Source: Coriobacteriia bacterium (GTDB lineage: Bacteria; Actinomycetota; Coriobacteriia; Coriobacteriales; UMGS124). From it: a stretch of DNA of 64,000 nt. The notes under the pieces are model-generated. The model had not been told where the DNA came from. It did no database searches and was given only the letters and a program-made list of their open reading frames with translations. Positions 33,001 to 40,542 of this stretch are shown in pieces (position 1 is the first letter of the stretch; the number at the start of each line of letters is the position of its first letter). The translations under genes and the position numbers were made by a program. Location of the stretch: positions 186,001 through 250,000 of the forward strand of contig JAGZEG010000002.1 in the NCBI GenBank assembly GCA_018368455.1, in the 5' to 3' direction.

Positions 33001-34614
33001 ATGCCGATAGAGCGCCCGGAGCGGCTGCGCCTACTTGGCATCGCTTGCTGCGCCGTCGGCTACGGCCTCAACTCGGTGTGGTGCATCCTCATGGGACACA
33101 CGCCCGAGTTCATGGCGTCTGTCTCCGAAGCCGGGCTCGCCGTGAACACACGGCTGTTCTATCTGGCAGGCGTCCTTGCCTTCGCCCTGGTATGTATAGC
33201 GCTCCCCGGCGTCATGCGGCGCTCCGACAGCGTGCTTCGCTTCGTGCTGCCCATCGTTGGCATCATCGGCACCGTCTGCTTTGCCCTGCCTGCCAACGGC
33301 TTGCTCGCACCGCTTGTGCCCACGGCGCTCATTGGCCTGTTCCTAACCGGCGTCGTGTTCTTCTGGATCGCAGCGCGCTACATCCTGCTGCTTGCGCGCT
33401 CACAGGGCGTCCGGGCCGTCATCGCGGGCGTTAGCGGCGGGCTCGTTCTCAAGGTCGCGCTGGCGGAGGCGTTCAACGACGTACCGTCGTTCGCCATCCA
33501 CCTGGGATGCGCCCTGGCTGCGCTCATCCTGGCCGCCGGGCTGTTCGAAGTAGCGTGTGCCCTGTTGCGCAAGGCCGCCACCCGCGAAGACAGCGCAGGC
33601 ACCGAGCCGGCGCATGCCTCAACATCGCATCCGCAGCTAGAAGTTCCGGACGGAAAACTGGGCGCGGCAGACCACCGTCCGCACCGCACGATATTCGGTG
33701 TCCCACAGCGCGAGCCGCTGGGCGCCCCAGCGGCACGGAGTACGCGCATCTCGATGTACCTGCTGCTCGTCGTTGCCGGCGTCGTGCTCGCCGTCGCCCG
33801 ATCCGTCAGCAACCTGGGCCTGTGGGGCGGGTCGGGTGCCATCTCGGACACGTCGCCCTGGCTTGCCGGCGTCATCATCCCTGGCGCGCTTGTGCTGTTG
33901 TTCGCATACTTTATTCTTGTGCGCACCGACCGCCTGCCGCTGGCGACGCGCTTTCAGCCGGCACTGTTCCTGACAATGGCAGGCCTGTTTGCCGTCGCCA
34001 TCCAGTCGAACCCGAGCGGGACGGGCATCGTGCTGCTCACCGTCGTCATTCAGGTCTGCGAGCTCTTCGCGCACCTGACGCTGTGGACGGTCACGGCAAC
34101 GGCACTTGGCGTGCTCGGCATGCCATCGTACCGAGCGGTCAGCCTGGGCTGGGGCATTTACGCGGCCGCATCGATCATCTGGGTCGCCGTGCTCGCCAAC
34201 GCCCCGATGATCATCACGCTTGTCATCATGCTCGCGCTCTATCTTGGCACCGTTGGCCTGCTGTACGTCATTGGCACGCTGTCAAGCGGACGAGTCGGCA
34301 TCCCCGAGGCAGCGCCCACGAGCACGCAAGCAGATGCGGGGCAGCCCCACGCCCAGATTCCGGCAGCCCAGCCCCTCATCGATCGGTGCCACGCCCTCGC
34401 CGAGGCGTACGGCCTTTCACCCCGCGAGACAGAAGTACTCGAGCTCGTCGTGCAGGGACGCTCCTACGCCGTCGTGCAGGACGAGCTCAGCCTGTCGGGC
34501 AGTACCGTCAAGACGCACATGTCGCACATCTACACGAAGACGGGCACCACCGGTCGCCAAGCCCTGCTTGATCTCGTCTGGCACACCGAACCCGGAGACG
34601 AAGGCGCGGCTTAG
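33001..34614 (+). CDS. LuxR-family regulator with multi-helix membrane sensor (2)
   Basis: 537 residues from the ATG after GAGGAG; the frame extends upstream without a good start. About 12 hydrophobic helices fill residues 10-440, interrupted by a hydrophilic loop near residues 195-245. The C-terminal LuxR domain reads GLSPRETEVLELVVQGRS...STVKTHMSHIYTKTG. Divergent from the triheme cytochrome gene with a 243-bp shared upstream region, it probably senses the substrate of that enzyme and switches on the two-gene unit. It lacks phosphorylation or ligand domains other than the membrane part. Confidence 0.88.
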   Translation: MPIERPERLRLLGIACCAVGYGLNSVWCILMGHTPEFMASVSEAGLAVNTRLFYLAGVLAFALVCIALPGVMRRSDSVLRFVLPIVGIIGTVCFALPANGLLAPLVPTALIGLFLTGVVFFWIAARYILLLARSQGVRAVIAGVSGGLVLKVALAEAFNDVPSFAIHLGCALAALILAAGLFEVACALLRKAATREDSAGTEPAHASTSHPQLEVPDGKLGAADHRPHRTIFGVPQREPLGAPAARSTRISMYLLLVVAGVVLAVARSVSNLGLWGGSGAISDTSPWLAGVIIPGALVLLFAYFILVRTDRLPLATRFQPALFLTMAGLFAVAIQSNPSGTGIVLLTVVIQVCELFAHLTLWTVTATALGVLGMPSYRAVSLGWGIYAAASIIWVAVLANAPMIITLVIMLALYLGTVGLLYVIGTLSSGRVGIPEAAPTSTQADAGQPHAQIPAAQPLIDRCHALAEAYGLSPRETEVLELVVQGRSYAVVQDELSLSGSTVKTHMSHIYTKTGTTGRQALLDLVWHTEPGDEGAA

Positions 34615-34628
34615 CTCGCGCGGCCGAC

Positions 34629-34844
34629 TTACGCTTGAGATTCCCGAAACTCGGCCACTAGGTCTTCTGCAAGATAACCGTCGCTTCGACAATGCATGTC
34701 TGATATGCCGTTACTCATAAGGTCATACGTATGAGAGCGATAAAAGAAGCCAAGCGCTTCTCGAGGTGACAGGTGTGCCAGCTCGGCGAACAATCCCACA
34801 ACGCGGGCATACTTCTTTTGAAGCAGAATGGGATTGGCGTTCAT
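34629..34844 (-). CDS. DUF3791 protein (distal)
   Basis: 71 residues, last gene of a three-gene overlapping unit; its ATG overlaps the DUF3990 stop by 4 bp. The pattern ILLQKKYARVVGLFAELAHLSPREALGFFYRS ... YLAEDLVAEF fits DUF3791, small helical proteins often found with DUF3990 genes. It could be an antitoxin or adaptor for the DUF3990 protein; this is inference. It converges with the LuxR gene with only 14 bp between stops. Confidence 0.75.
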   Translation of the reverse strand: MNANPILLQKKYARVVGLFAELAHLSPREALGFFYRSHTYDLMSNGISDMHCRSDGYLAEDLVAEFRESQA

Positions 34845-35314
34845 AGATGTTCGCTTCCCTCAAAATGGAGATACCGGTCGATAACGCGCTGCGTCCTGAG
34901 GCAAATTTGATCGTTCGGCCGTTCAAAACGCAGGCGCCTGATTGCCTCCCCCTTATCGATCAGTCCATCAAAATAGAGTTCCACCGTGTTGAATACCTTG
35001 TCGTTTGCCACGCCCCCACGCACAATTTCGTAATCGCTCTCGTCGCAACCAGCCCGGCATGCGAGAATGAAATCGAGCCAATCTTCATCATATGCGTCAA
35101 AAACAAGCGCCCTGACCTCGGCAAATACCCGATCTTCAAGGCTATAGCGCGACACGATACCCGGTTTCCCCTCACGCAGGAAACGCCGGCACCACGCACG
35201 AGCCTGGTCGGGAAGAGGCGTCGTGTAAAAACCTCGGCCAAAGTCAACACGATCCCGCGAATGGAGAAGGTCGGGGTGAGCAACCTCCATATATGAACCG
35301 TGGTAGACGATCAC
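34841..35314 (-). CDS. DUF3990 protein, ADP-ribosyltransferase-like
   Basis: 157 residues. The start reads MIVYHGSYMEV, then DFGRGFYTTPLPDQARAW, and the end DQICLRTQRVIDRYLHF. This H-G-S opening, the FG-x-GFYTT segment and the terminal Q-I-x-x-x-T motif are the DUF3990 pattern, which I know as part of the ADP-ribosyl transferase-like clan. Such proteins are candidate toxins modifying a host target. It overlaps both neighbours by 4 bp (ATGA), so all three are co-translated. Codons are less GC-rich than in surrounding genes, suggesting recent transfer. Confidence 0.75.
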   Translation of the reverse strand: MIVYHGSYMEVAHPDLLHSRDRVDFGRGFYTTPLPDQARAWCRRFLREGKPGIVSRYSLEDRVFAEVRALVFDAYDEDWLDFILACRAGCDESDYEIVRGGVANDKVFNTVELYFDGLIDKGEAIRRLRFERPNDQICLRTQRVIDRYLHFEGSEHL

Positions 35315-35574
35315 GCATCCACCCCCTTATCACGCATAACGCGTAGGATATCGTCAACGATGTAGTCTTTACCTTGCGTGTGCAGTGCGTCGTAACTCGG
35401 TATGACATAGGTATAAAGAAGGTCATCAGGCCCAGTCAGCGCCCGATACACGCGATCACCCGGGACGCCAAGCCGTTCTGCAACGCTTTCGATGCAAAAG
35501 ATCGCAAACTCGAGACTGTCAGCCAAAGAAGGGCCAGAGGACATAGCACTGGGGCCGTTCCAATCAGCTCTCAT
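35311..35574 (-). CDS. DUF3791 protein (proximal)
   Basis: 87 residues from the ATG after GGGAGG. After a short leader, LADSLEFAIFCIESVAERLGVPGDRVYRALTG ... YIVDDILRVMRDKG fits DUF3791. It is the first gene of the overlapping unit and differs clearly from the distal DUF3791, so the toxin-like gene is framed by two diverged small partners rather than one. Confidence 0.75.
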   Translation of the reverse strand: MRADWNGPSAMSSGPSLADSLEFAIFCIESVAERLGVPGDRVYRALTGPDDLLYTYVIPSYDALHTQGKDYIVDDILRVMRDKGVDA

Positions 35575-35752
35575 GCAATGCCTCCCATCAACAAGATCCT
35601 ATGCCATCGCGCTAATACACCAATCTGGTATGTCCATCGCCCTTACTATACCCAGGTGATAGACAAACACCCAAGAGTTCAGCCAATCCCACTTCACACC
35701 GTGATAGCATCGGAAAAGTACCAAGCTTCCGGAACCCGTGAGAGGCAAGAAC

Positions 35753-36442
35753 ATGTCTACACAAACAAGGTCGACTTCCGGGATTCTCGCAACGCTCTTA
35801 ATATCTCTTATAATCTCGGGAGCCCTATGCGGCTGTTCGACACCGAATATTCAGGTAACTGTAACACCGGGAGAAACCACCTCGTCCCCCGGCAATGTCG
35901 CAGAACTCCCAGAAACAGACGCCAACAACCCACCCGCAGATGCGACGACCACTACATACCCCTCACAGGCAGCCATCGACCAGGCAGGCTTTAAAGAGGA
36001 AATGCTGCGTCGCGGCATCGAAGAGAATCGCAACAACCCAAGATTCAACCCCTATTGGAACGTCATCGACTTCACCTTCACGATGAACCGAAGCGACCCG
36101 AGCGCTCCCTATCCCGACCACATGCGCTACGTATACGCCACCCCCGAGGGCATCACAGAAAGCGAATCGGGCATCGGCCGCATCACCCTTTATCCCAGTC
36201 CCGCCGGCCCCTCTTACGATATATGGGTTATGCACCGGACGGACAGCGAAGGGACCCCGTACCTGCGCTCGACCGCCAATGTCGAGGGTATCGGTATTGT
36301 CGATATCGCATATTACGAAGATTTCAGCGATAGCTGGTACATCGCAAGCACAGGCGAGGCAATTAGTTTGGACACGGATGGCGTCTGGCGCCCGTTCGGC
36401 GATCCCGACGCTGAGCCGTGGACGCCATACTTTTTCGGATAA
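35753..36442 (+). CDS. Putative lipoprotein of unknown function
   Basis: 229 residues from the ATG after GAGAGG. A signal helix ends in lipobox ALCGC, and a Thr/Pro-rich linker follows. The C-terminal 150 residues (NPYWNVIDFTFTMNRSD ... YDIWVMHRTDSEG ... WYIASTGEAISLDTDGVWRPFG) look like a small beta-rich extracellular domain; no family is recognised. The gene shares the lower GC content of the DUF3791/DUF3990 unit that diverges from it, so both may have arrived together. It ends at the second copy of the 49-bp terminator. Confidence 0.7.
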   Translation: MSTQTRSTSGILATLLISLIISGALCGCSTPNIQVTVTPGETTSSPGNVAELPETDANNPPADATTTTYPSQAAIDQAGFKEEMLRRGIEENRNNPRFNPYWNVIDFTFTMNRSDPSAPYPDHMRYVYATPEGITESESGIGRITLYPSPAGPSYDIWVMHRTDSEGTPYLRSTANVEGIGIVDIAYYEDFSDSWYIASTGEAISLDTDGVWRPFGDPDAEPWTPYFFG

Positions 36443-36467
36443 CGGAAAATCCGGTCAGGACCTCGCG

Positions 36468-36516
36468 CACGCAAAGCGCCGCCACCCTCGGCATGAGGAT
36501 GGCGGCGCTTTTTAGT
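36468..36516 (+). terminator. 49-bp terminator, copy 2
   Basis: Identical over 49 bp to 30185-30233. It follows the lipoprotein gene and faces the end of csoR, so it can act on both strands. Confidence 0.85.
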
Positions 36517-36546
36517 CGCGGGCTTGCTGCCGCGGCGAAATCGCCC

Positions 36547-36819
36547 CTACTTTGCGAGCTTTTCGATGACGGTCTCAATCTCAGCGAGCTTGCGGTCCTT
36601 CTCCTCGTCGGAGCCGGAGTCGGCCGCGGCGCGCACGCAGTGCTCGATGTGCGCCTTGAGCACGGTCGCGTTCGTCTTGGAGAGGAGCTTCTCCGTCGCC
36701 ATGAGCTGTGTCGAGACGTCGATGCAATAGCGGTCGTCCTCGACCATCTTGATGATGCCGTCGATCTGGCCACGCGCCGTGCGCAGGTAGCGCAGGACGG
36801 TGGCGTGGTCGGCCATCAT
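36547..36819 (-). CDS. csoR: CsoR-family copper-sensing repressor
   Basis: 90 residues; two adjacent ATGs (36819 and 36816) can start it, one base after the copZ stop. The all-helical CsoR/RcnR fold is clear: LRYLRTARGQIDGIIKMVEDDRYC, then STQLMATEKLLSK and AHIEHCV. The Cys in RYC, His and Cys of HIEHC form the C-H-C copper(I) site of CsoR rather than the nickel or formaldehyde sites. Copper binding releases DNA. It is the last gene of copA-copZ-csoR, and its likely box lies in the copA promoter. Confidence 0.92.
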   Translation of the reverse strand: MMADHATVLRYLRTARGQIDGIIKMVEDDRYCIDVSTQLMATEKLLSKTNATVLKAHIEHCVRAAADSGSDEEKDRKLAEIETVIEKLAK

Positions 36820-36820
36820 G

Positions 36821-37042
36821 TTAGGCAGCCGTGATGTCGAGGACCTTGTAATTCTCGCTCGCACCGGTGACGGCAGCCCTGAGCTGCTCGGGCGTCACGT
36901 CGTCAGAGCACTCAACCTCGACGGTGTTCGTGTCGTGATCGGCCTCGGCATCGGTCACGCCGGCAACGGCCAGCAGCGCCGACTCGACGTTCGCCTCGCA
37001 GTGACCGCACATGAGACCCTGCGTCTTGATGGTGTACTTCAT
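36821..37042 (-). CDS. copZ: Copper chaperone, heavy-metal-associated domain
   Basis: 73 residues from the ATG after AGAGGGG. One HMA ferredoxin-like fold with the metal motif GLMCGHC near residue 10 and VTGASENYKVLDI at the end. It carries Cu(I) in the cytoplasm to the CopA pump or to CsoR. It lies 105 bp after copA and one base before csoR on the same strand. Confidence 0.92.
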   Translation of the reverse strand: MKYTIKTQGLMCGHCEANVESALLAVAGVTDAEADHDTNTVEVECSDDVTPEQLRAAVTGASENYKVLDITAA

Positions 37043-37147
37043 GATGATAGACCCCTCTCGTCGTTGATCGAATGGCCGGGCGCCACGCCCGTCGCAGGCA
37101 CGCACCCTCTTGACACGACGGCCCCTGGTGCGCAGGCCGCTTGTACC

Positions 37148-39475
37148 CTATTTCTCGCGCGGAGCGAGCTTGCTCTTGAACCCCCGCAGGCGCAGCGCGT
37201 TGCTGACGACGCAGATGGAGCTCAGGCTCATAGCCGCCGCGCCGAACATCGGCGACAACTGCCAACCCAGCAGCGGGTAGAACACGCCCGCGGCCAGCGG
37301 AATGCCGATGGAGTTGTAGAACAGCGCCCAGAACAGGTCCTGCTTGATGTTGCGAATCGTGGCGCGCGACAGCTCGATGGCCCGCGTCACGTCGAGCAGG
37401 TCGGAGCGCATCAGGACAACATCGGCGGAGTCGGCTGCGATGTCGGCGCCGGCCCCAATGGCGATGCCCACGTCGGCGCGTGCCAGGGCAGGCGCGTCGT
37501 TGATGCCGTCGCCCACCATGGCGACGGTCAGCCCCTCGTCCTGCAGCTCGCGAACGTGGCGCTCCTTGTCCTGCGGCAGCACGTCAGCGATGACGTCCTC
37601 GGGCGCGATGCCCACCTGAGCTGCGATGGCCCGGGCGGTCATCTCGTTGTCGCCGGTCAGCATCACAGCACGCACGCCCAGCTCGCCCAGCGTGCGCACG
37701 GCCTGGGCGCTCGTCGGCTTCACGGTATCAGCCGCGGCGATCGTCCCCATGAGCGCGCCGTTCTTCACAAAGAACAGCGGCGTCTTGCCGGCCTTGGCGC
37801 ACGTCTCACGCACGTCGGTCGGCGCCGGCACGCCGAGCTCCTCCAGATAGCGCGCGTTGCCGGCGGCGATGACGTTGGCGCCCTCGCGCGCCGTGACGCC
37901 CCGACCCGGCAGCGCTTCGAAGTCGCTCACCTGACGGGCGACGATGCCGACCTCCTTGGCGTGGGCGACGATGGCGGCGGCCAGCGGATGCTCGCTCTGA
38001 GCCTCCAGCGCGGCGGCCATCTTGAGCAGCGCCTTCTCAGAGACGCCCTCGACCGGCAGCACATCGGTGACGCTCGGCGTACCGCGTGTGATCGTGCCGG
38101 TCTTGTCAAGCACGACGGCGCCGACCTTGTGCAGCGTCTCGAGGGCCTCGGCGCTCTTGAACAGGATGCCCATCTCGGCGCCCTTGCCCGTGGACACCAT
38201 GATCGCGACAGGCGTTGCCAGACCGAGCGCACACGGACAGCTGATGACGACGACGGCAACAGCCGAGGTCAGCGAGCGGCCCACGTCGGCACCGGTCGCA
38301 ATCATCCACGCGACGAACGTGATGGCGGCGATGCACAGCACAACGGGCACGAACACGCCGGCGACCTTGTCGGCCATGCGGGCGATGGGTGCCTTCGTAG
38401 CGTTGGCGTCCTCGACGAGCTGGATGATGCGCGCGAGGTTCGTGTCGGCGCCCACGCGCGTCGCCCGGAACGTGAACGCGCCCGTACCGTTGATGGTCGC
38501 GGCGCTCACCGTGTCGCCGACGTTCTTCTCAACGGGGATGGACTCACCCGTCAGCGCCGACTCGTCGACGGCCGACGCGCCCTCGAGAATGACGCCGTCC
38601 ACCGGGATGGACTCGCCGGGACGCACGCGCACGACATCGCCGACGTTGATGTCGTCGACGGAGACCGCGCGCTCTTCATCGCCCACGACGAGCGTGGCCG
38701 TCTTGGGCGCAAGGTCGATGAGGTGCTCGATGGCGTCACCCGTCTTGGCCTTACTGCACGTCTCAAGGTACTTGCCCACCGTAACGAGCGCCAGGATCAT
38801 GCCGGCCGACTCGAGGTAGAGGTTGTCCATCGCGAACATGTGCGCCATGTGGGCCATACCCTCGCCGAGCTCCGTGCTCACGACGAACATCGCATACAGC
38901 GAGTAGATGACCGAGGCGGCGGCGCCGATGGCGATGAGCGTGTCCATGTTGGGCGCACCGTGGACGAGCGACTTGAAGCCGTTCGTGAAGTAGGCGCGGT
39001 TGACGAGCAGGATGGGCGCCACGAGCAGCAGCATGGCGAGACACCAGTTCATGATGTGGGCCTCGCCGGTGAAGAACGATGGCAACGGCCAGCCGAACAT
39101 GTGGCCCATACCCAGGTAGAACAGGGGAACGAGGAAGACGATTGACGTGATGAGGCGGGTTCGCATCTTGCGAGCCGTCTCCTCGAGCTTCTTCGTGGGG
39201 CTCTCGAGCTTGAGCGGCTTGCGAGCCGCCTGGCCGCCCGCAGCCCCCGCGGCACCCGGAGCCGCCTGGGGGCTTGCCGAGTAGCCGGCTTTGTCGACGG
39301 CGGCGCAGATGCCATCGGCGCTTAGGGCAGCGTCGTCGTAGTCGACGGACATGGAGCCCGAGAGCAAGTTGACCGCAACGCTCTGCACGCCGGGAAGCTT
39401 CGTGACCGCCTTCTCCACATGCGCCTGGCACGCGGCGCAGCTCATCCCGCCCACGTCGAACTTCTGATGCGCCAT
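37148..39475 (-). CDS. copA: Copper-exporting P1B-type ATPase
   Basis: 775 residues from the ATG after GGAGGTGA. One N-terminal HMA domain (GGMSCAACQ) is followed by an Ala-rich linker and eight expected membrane helices. Signature motifs are present in order: TGES in the actuator, SCPCALG in the sixth helix as the Cu(I) site, phosphorylation site DKTGT, SEHPLA, and GDGINDAPAL. MSLSSICVVSNALRL at the C-terminus adds the family's Met/Ser copper residues. It pumps Cu(I) out of the cytoplasm. First gene of the copper operon, with a CsoR-type box in its promoter. Confidence 0.97.
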   Translation of the reverse strand: MAHQKFDVGGMSCAACQAHVEKAVTKLPGVQSVAVNLLSGSMSVDYDDAALSADGICAAVDKAGYSASPQAAPGAAGAAGGQAARKPLKLESPTKKLEETARKMRTRLITSIVFLVPLFYLGMGHMFGWPLPSFFTGEAHIMNWCLAMLLLVAPILLVNRAYFTNGFKSLVHGAPNMDTLIAIGAAASVIYSLYAMFVVSTELGEGMAHMAHMFAMDNLYLESAGMILALVTVGKYLETCSKAKTGDAIEHLIDLAPKTATLVVGDEERAVSVDDINVGDVVRVRPGESIPVDGVILEGASAVDESALTGESIPVEKNVGDTVSAATINGTGAFTFRATRVGADTNLARIIQLVEDANATKAPIARMADKVAGVFVPVVLCIAAITFVAWMIATGADVGRSLTSAVAVVVISCPCALGLATPVAIMVSTGKGAEMGILFKSAEALETLHKVGAVVLDKTGTITRGTPSVTDVLPVEGVSEKALLKMAAALEAQSEHPLAAAIVAHAKEVGIVARQVSDFEALPGRGVTAREGANVIAAGNARYLEELGVPAPTDVRETCAKAGKTPLFFVKNGALMGTIAAADTVKPTSAQAVRTLGELGVRAVMLTGDNEMTARAIAAQVGIAPEDVIADVLPQDKERHVRELQDEGLTVAMVGDGINDAPALARADVGIAIGAGADIAADSADVVLMRSDLLDVTRAIELSRATIRNIKQDLFWALFYNSIGIPLAAGVFYPLLGWQLSPMFGAAAMSLSSICVVSNALRLRGFKSKLAPREK

Positions 39476-39575
39476 GCGCGTATCACCTCCAAGCCGGGGT
39501 CACGTGGTCAGCTCGCAGCGCAGGCCCGCGGCCCTCCAAGAAAGTTTGCCTCTACGTACATACCATCTGACTCGG

Positions 39576-39606
39576 AGTATAGACCCCCACCCCAGGGGGG
39601 TGTCAA
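39576..39606 (-). promoter_or_regulatory. copA promoter with internal CsoR-type box
   Basis: Minus strand TTGACA (39601-39606), 19-nt spacer, TATACT (39576-39581). The spacer is the G/C dyad CCCCCCTGGGGTGGGGG, the kind of sequence bound by CsoR repressors. The promoter elements are near perfect, and the long spacer is like those of metal-responsive promoters. Confidence 0.75.
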
Positions 39607-39762
39607 GCTCATTGAGAGACTTCGGGCGGTCGGAAGAGCCCGCTCGACCTCTCCGCGTCGCTATACGGGCCTTCCTCGGCAGTCGTTAGGCCCGCTCGAC
39701 CACCGAACGGCGTCACGCAAGCCCCTCTTCGCCGCCTCTTTGCACGGGACGCCCACCCGGAC

Positions 39763-39980
39763 GGCCAAGAATCGCGCTCGTGAATAGGCGTTCTGGAACC
39801 TGAGGCCTTCGACGGGCCGAGGACGCCAAATCTACCTGCGGAAACGGCGGGCGCGTCCTCATCGGGCAGTACATGAGCTCATCTTCTGGCCACAATCCAG
39901 CCCCGCCCCGCAGAACTCCGCGCGAAGGCCCCTCCCGCCCAGCGAGAGAGCACGCTTGTTTGAATAGGCATCCTTACCGT
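39763..39980. repeat. Inverted-repeat element of the CTCGTGAATA type, copy 1
   Basis: GGCCAAGAATCGCGCTCGTG (39763-39782) is inverted at about 39872-39890 as CATGAGCTCATCTTCTGGCC. TTTGAATAGGCATCC near 39959 resembles the left end. In the middle lie GAGGACGC/GCGTCCTC and, on the minus strand, the CCGCAGGTAGA core. A related copy is near 56505-56660. Confidence 0.5.
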
Positions 39981-40004
39981 GCGCCCGAGGCCGTCGGTTC
40001 GCCA

Positions 40005-40030
40005 ATTATTCGGTACCATATTATTCGGTA
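40005..40030 (+). promoter_or_regulatory. Direct repeats upstream of marR
   Basis: ATTATTCGGTA at 40005-40015 and 40020-40030, period 15, in an AT-rich patch. Likely the marR promoter region and a MarR binding site. Confidence 0.5.
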
Positions 40031-40088
40031 GCTAATGAATATCGCTCGCAATCCTTCGGAAGGCGGGCGAGCCCACGGGGAGGACGCC

Positions 40089-40532
40089 ATGCCTGATACG
40101 TCGAACCTTGCGCTGCTGCGGGCGTTTCGCCGCTGCTCGCACCTGCAGCGGCTCGCCAGCAAGAACCATGGGCAGGATCGCCTGCTCATCGTGCTCGCCG
40201 AGCGCGGAACACTCCTGCAGAGCCAGCTGGCAAAGATCACGCAGCGCCAGCCCGCCACGCTCTGCCAGCAGCTCGAGTCCATGGAGCAAGCTGGCCTCGT
40301 GGGCCGCTCCCCCAACGAACAGGACCGCCGCCTCGTCGACGTCTCGCTCACACCTGCCGGCAACGCCGCCGCACAGGAGGCCATCGCTCGCCGCCAGGCT
40401 ACGGCCGACGCCCTGTTCGGCCCTCTCACCAGCGAGGACGACCGCGCCGCACTCGCCCGCATCCTGAATACGCTGCACGACGCCTGGAAAGCCGAGGTTC
40501 ACGGCGGCGACCTCACGGCCACGCACCGCTAG
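40089..40532 (+). CDS. MarR-family transcriptional regulator
   Basis: 147 residues from the ATG after GGGGAGGA; an earlier ATG at 40035 falls inside the AT-rich control region and has no site. The winged helix is typical: LAKITQRQPATLCQQLESMEQAGLV, with wing NEQDRRLVDVSLTPAG. It should bind DNA as a dimer and respond to small phenolic or toxic ligands. The two ABC transporter genes follow 10 bp later, so it most likely represses the operon marR-ABC-ABC. Confidence 0.93.
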   Translation: MPDTSNLALLRAFRRCSHLQRLASKNHGQDRLLIVLAERGTLLQSQLAKITQRQPATLCQQLESMEQAGLVGRSPNEQDRRLVDVSLTPAGNAAAQEAIARRQATADALFGPLTSEDDRAALARILNTLHDAWKAEVHGGDLTATHR

Positions 40533-40542
40533 GCAGGCGCCC

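Larger units (their letters stand above)
39476..40004. other. Region between copA and marR
   Basis: About 530 bp without a gene. It holds the copA promoter, and from about 39763 the element with TCGCGCTCGTGAATAGGCG listed as a separate repeat. Confidence 0.5.
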
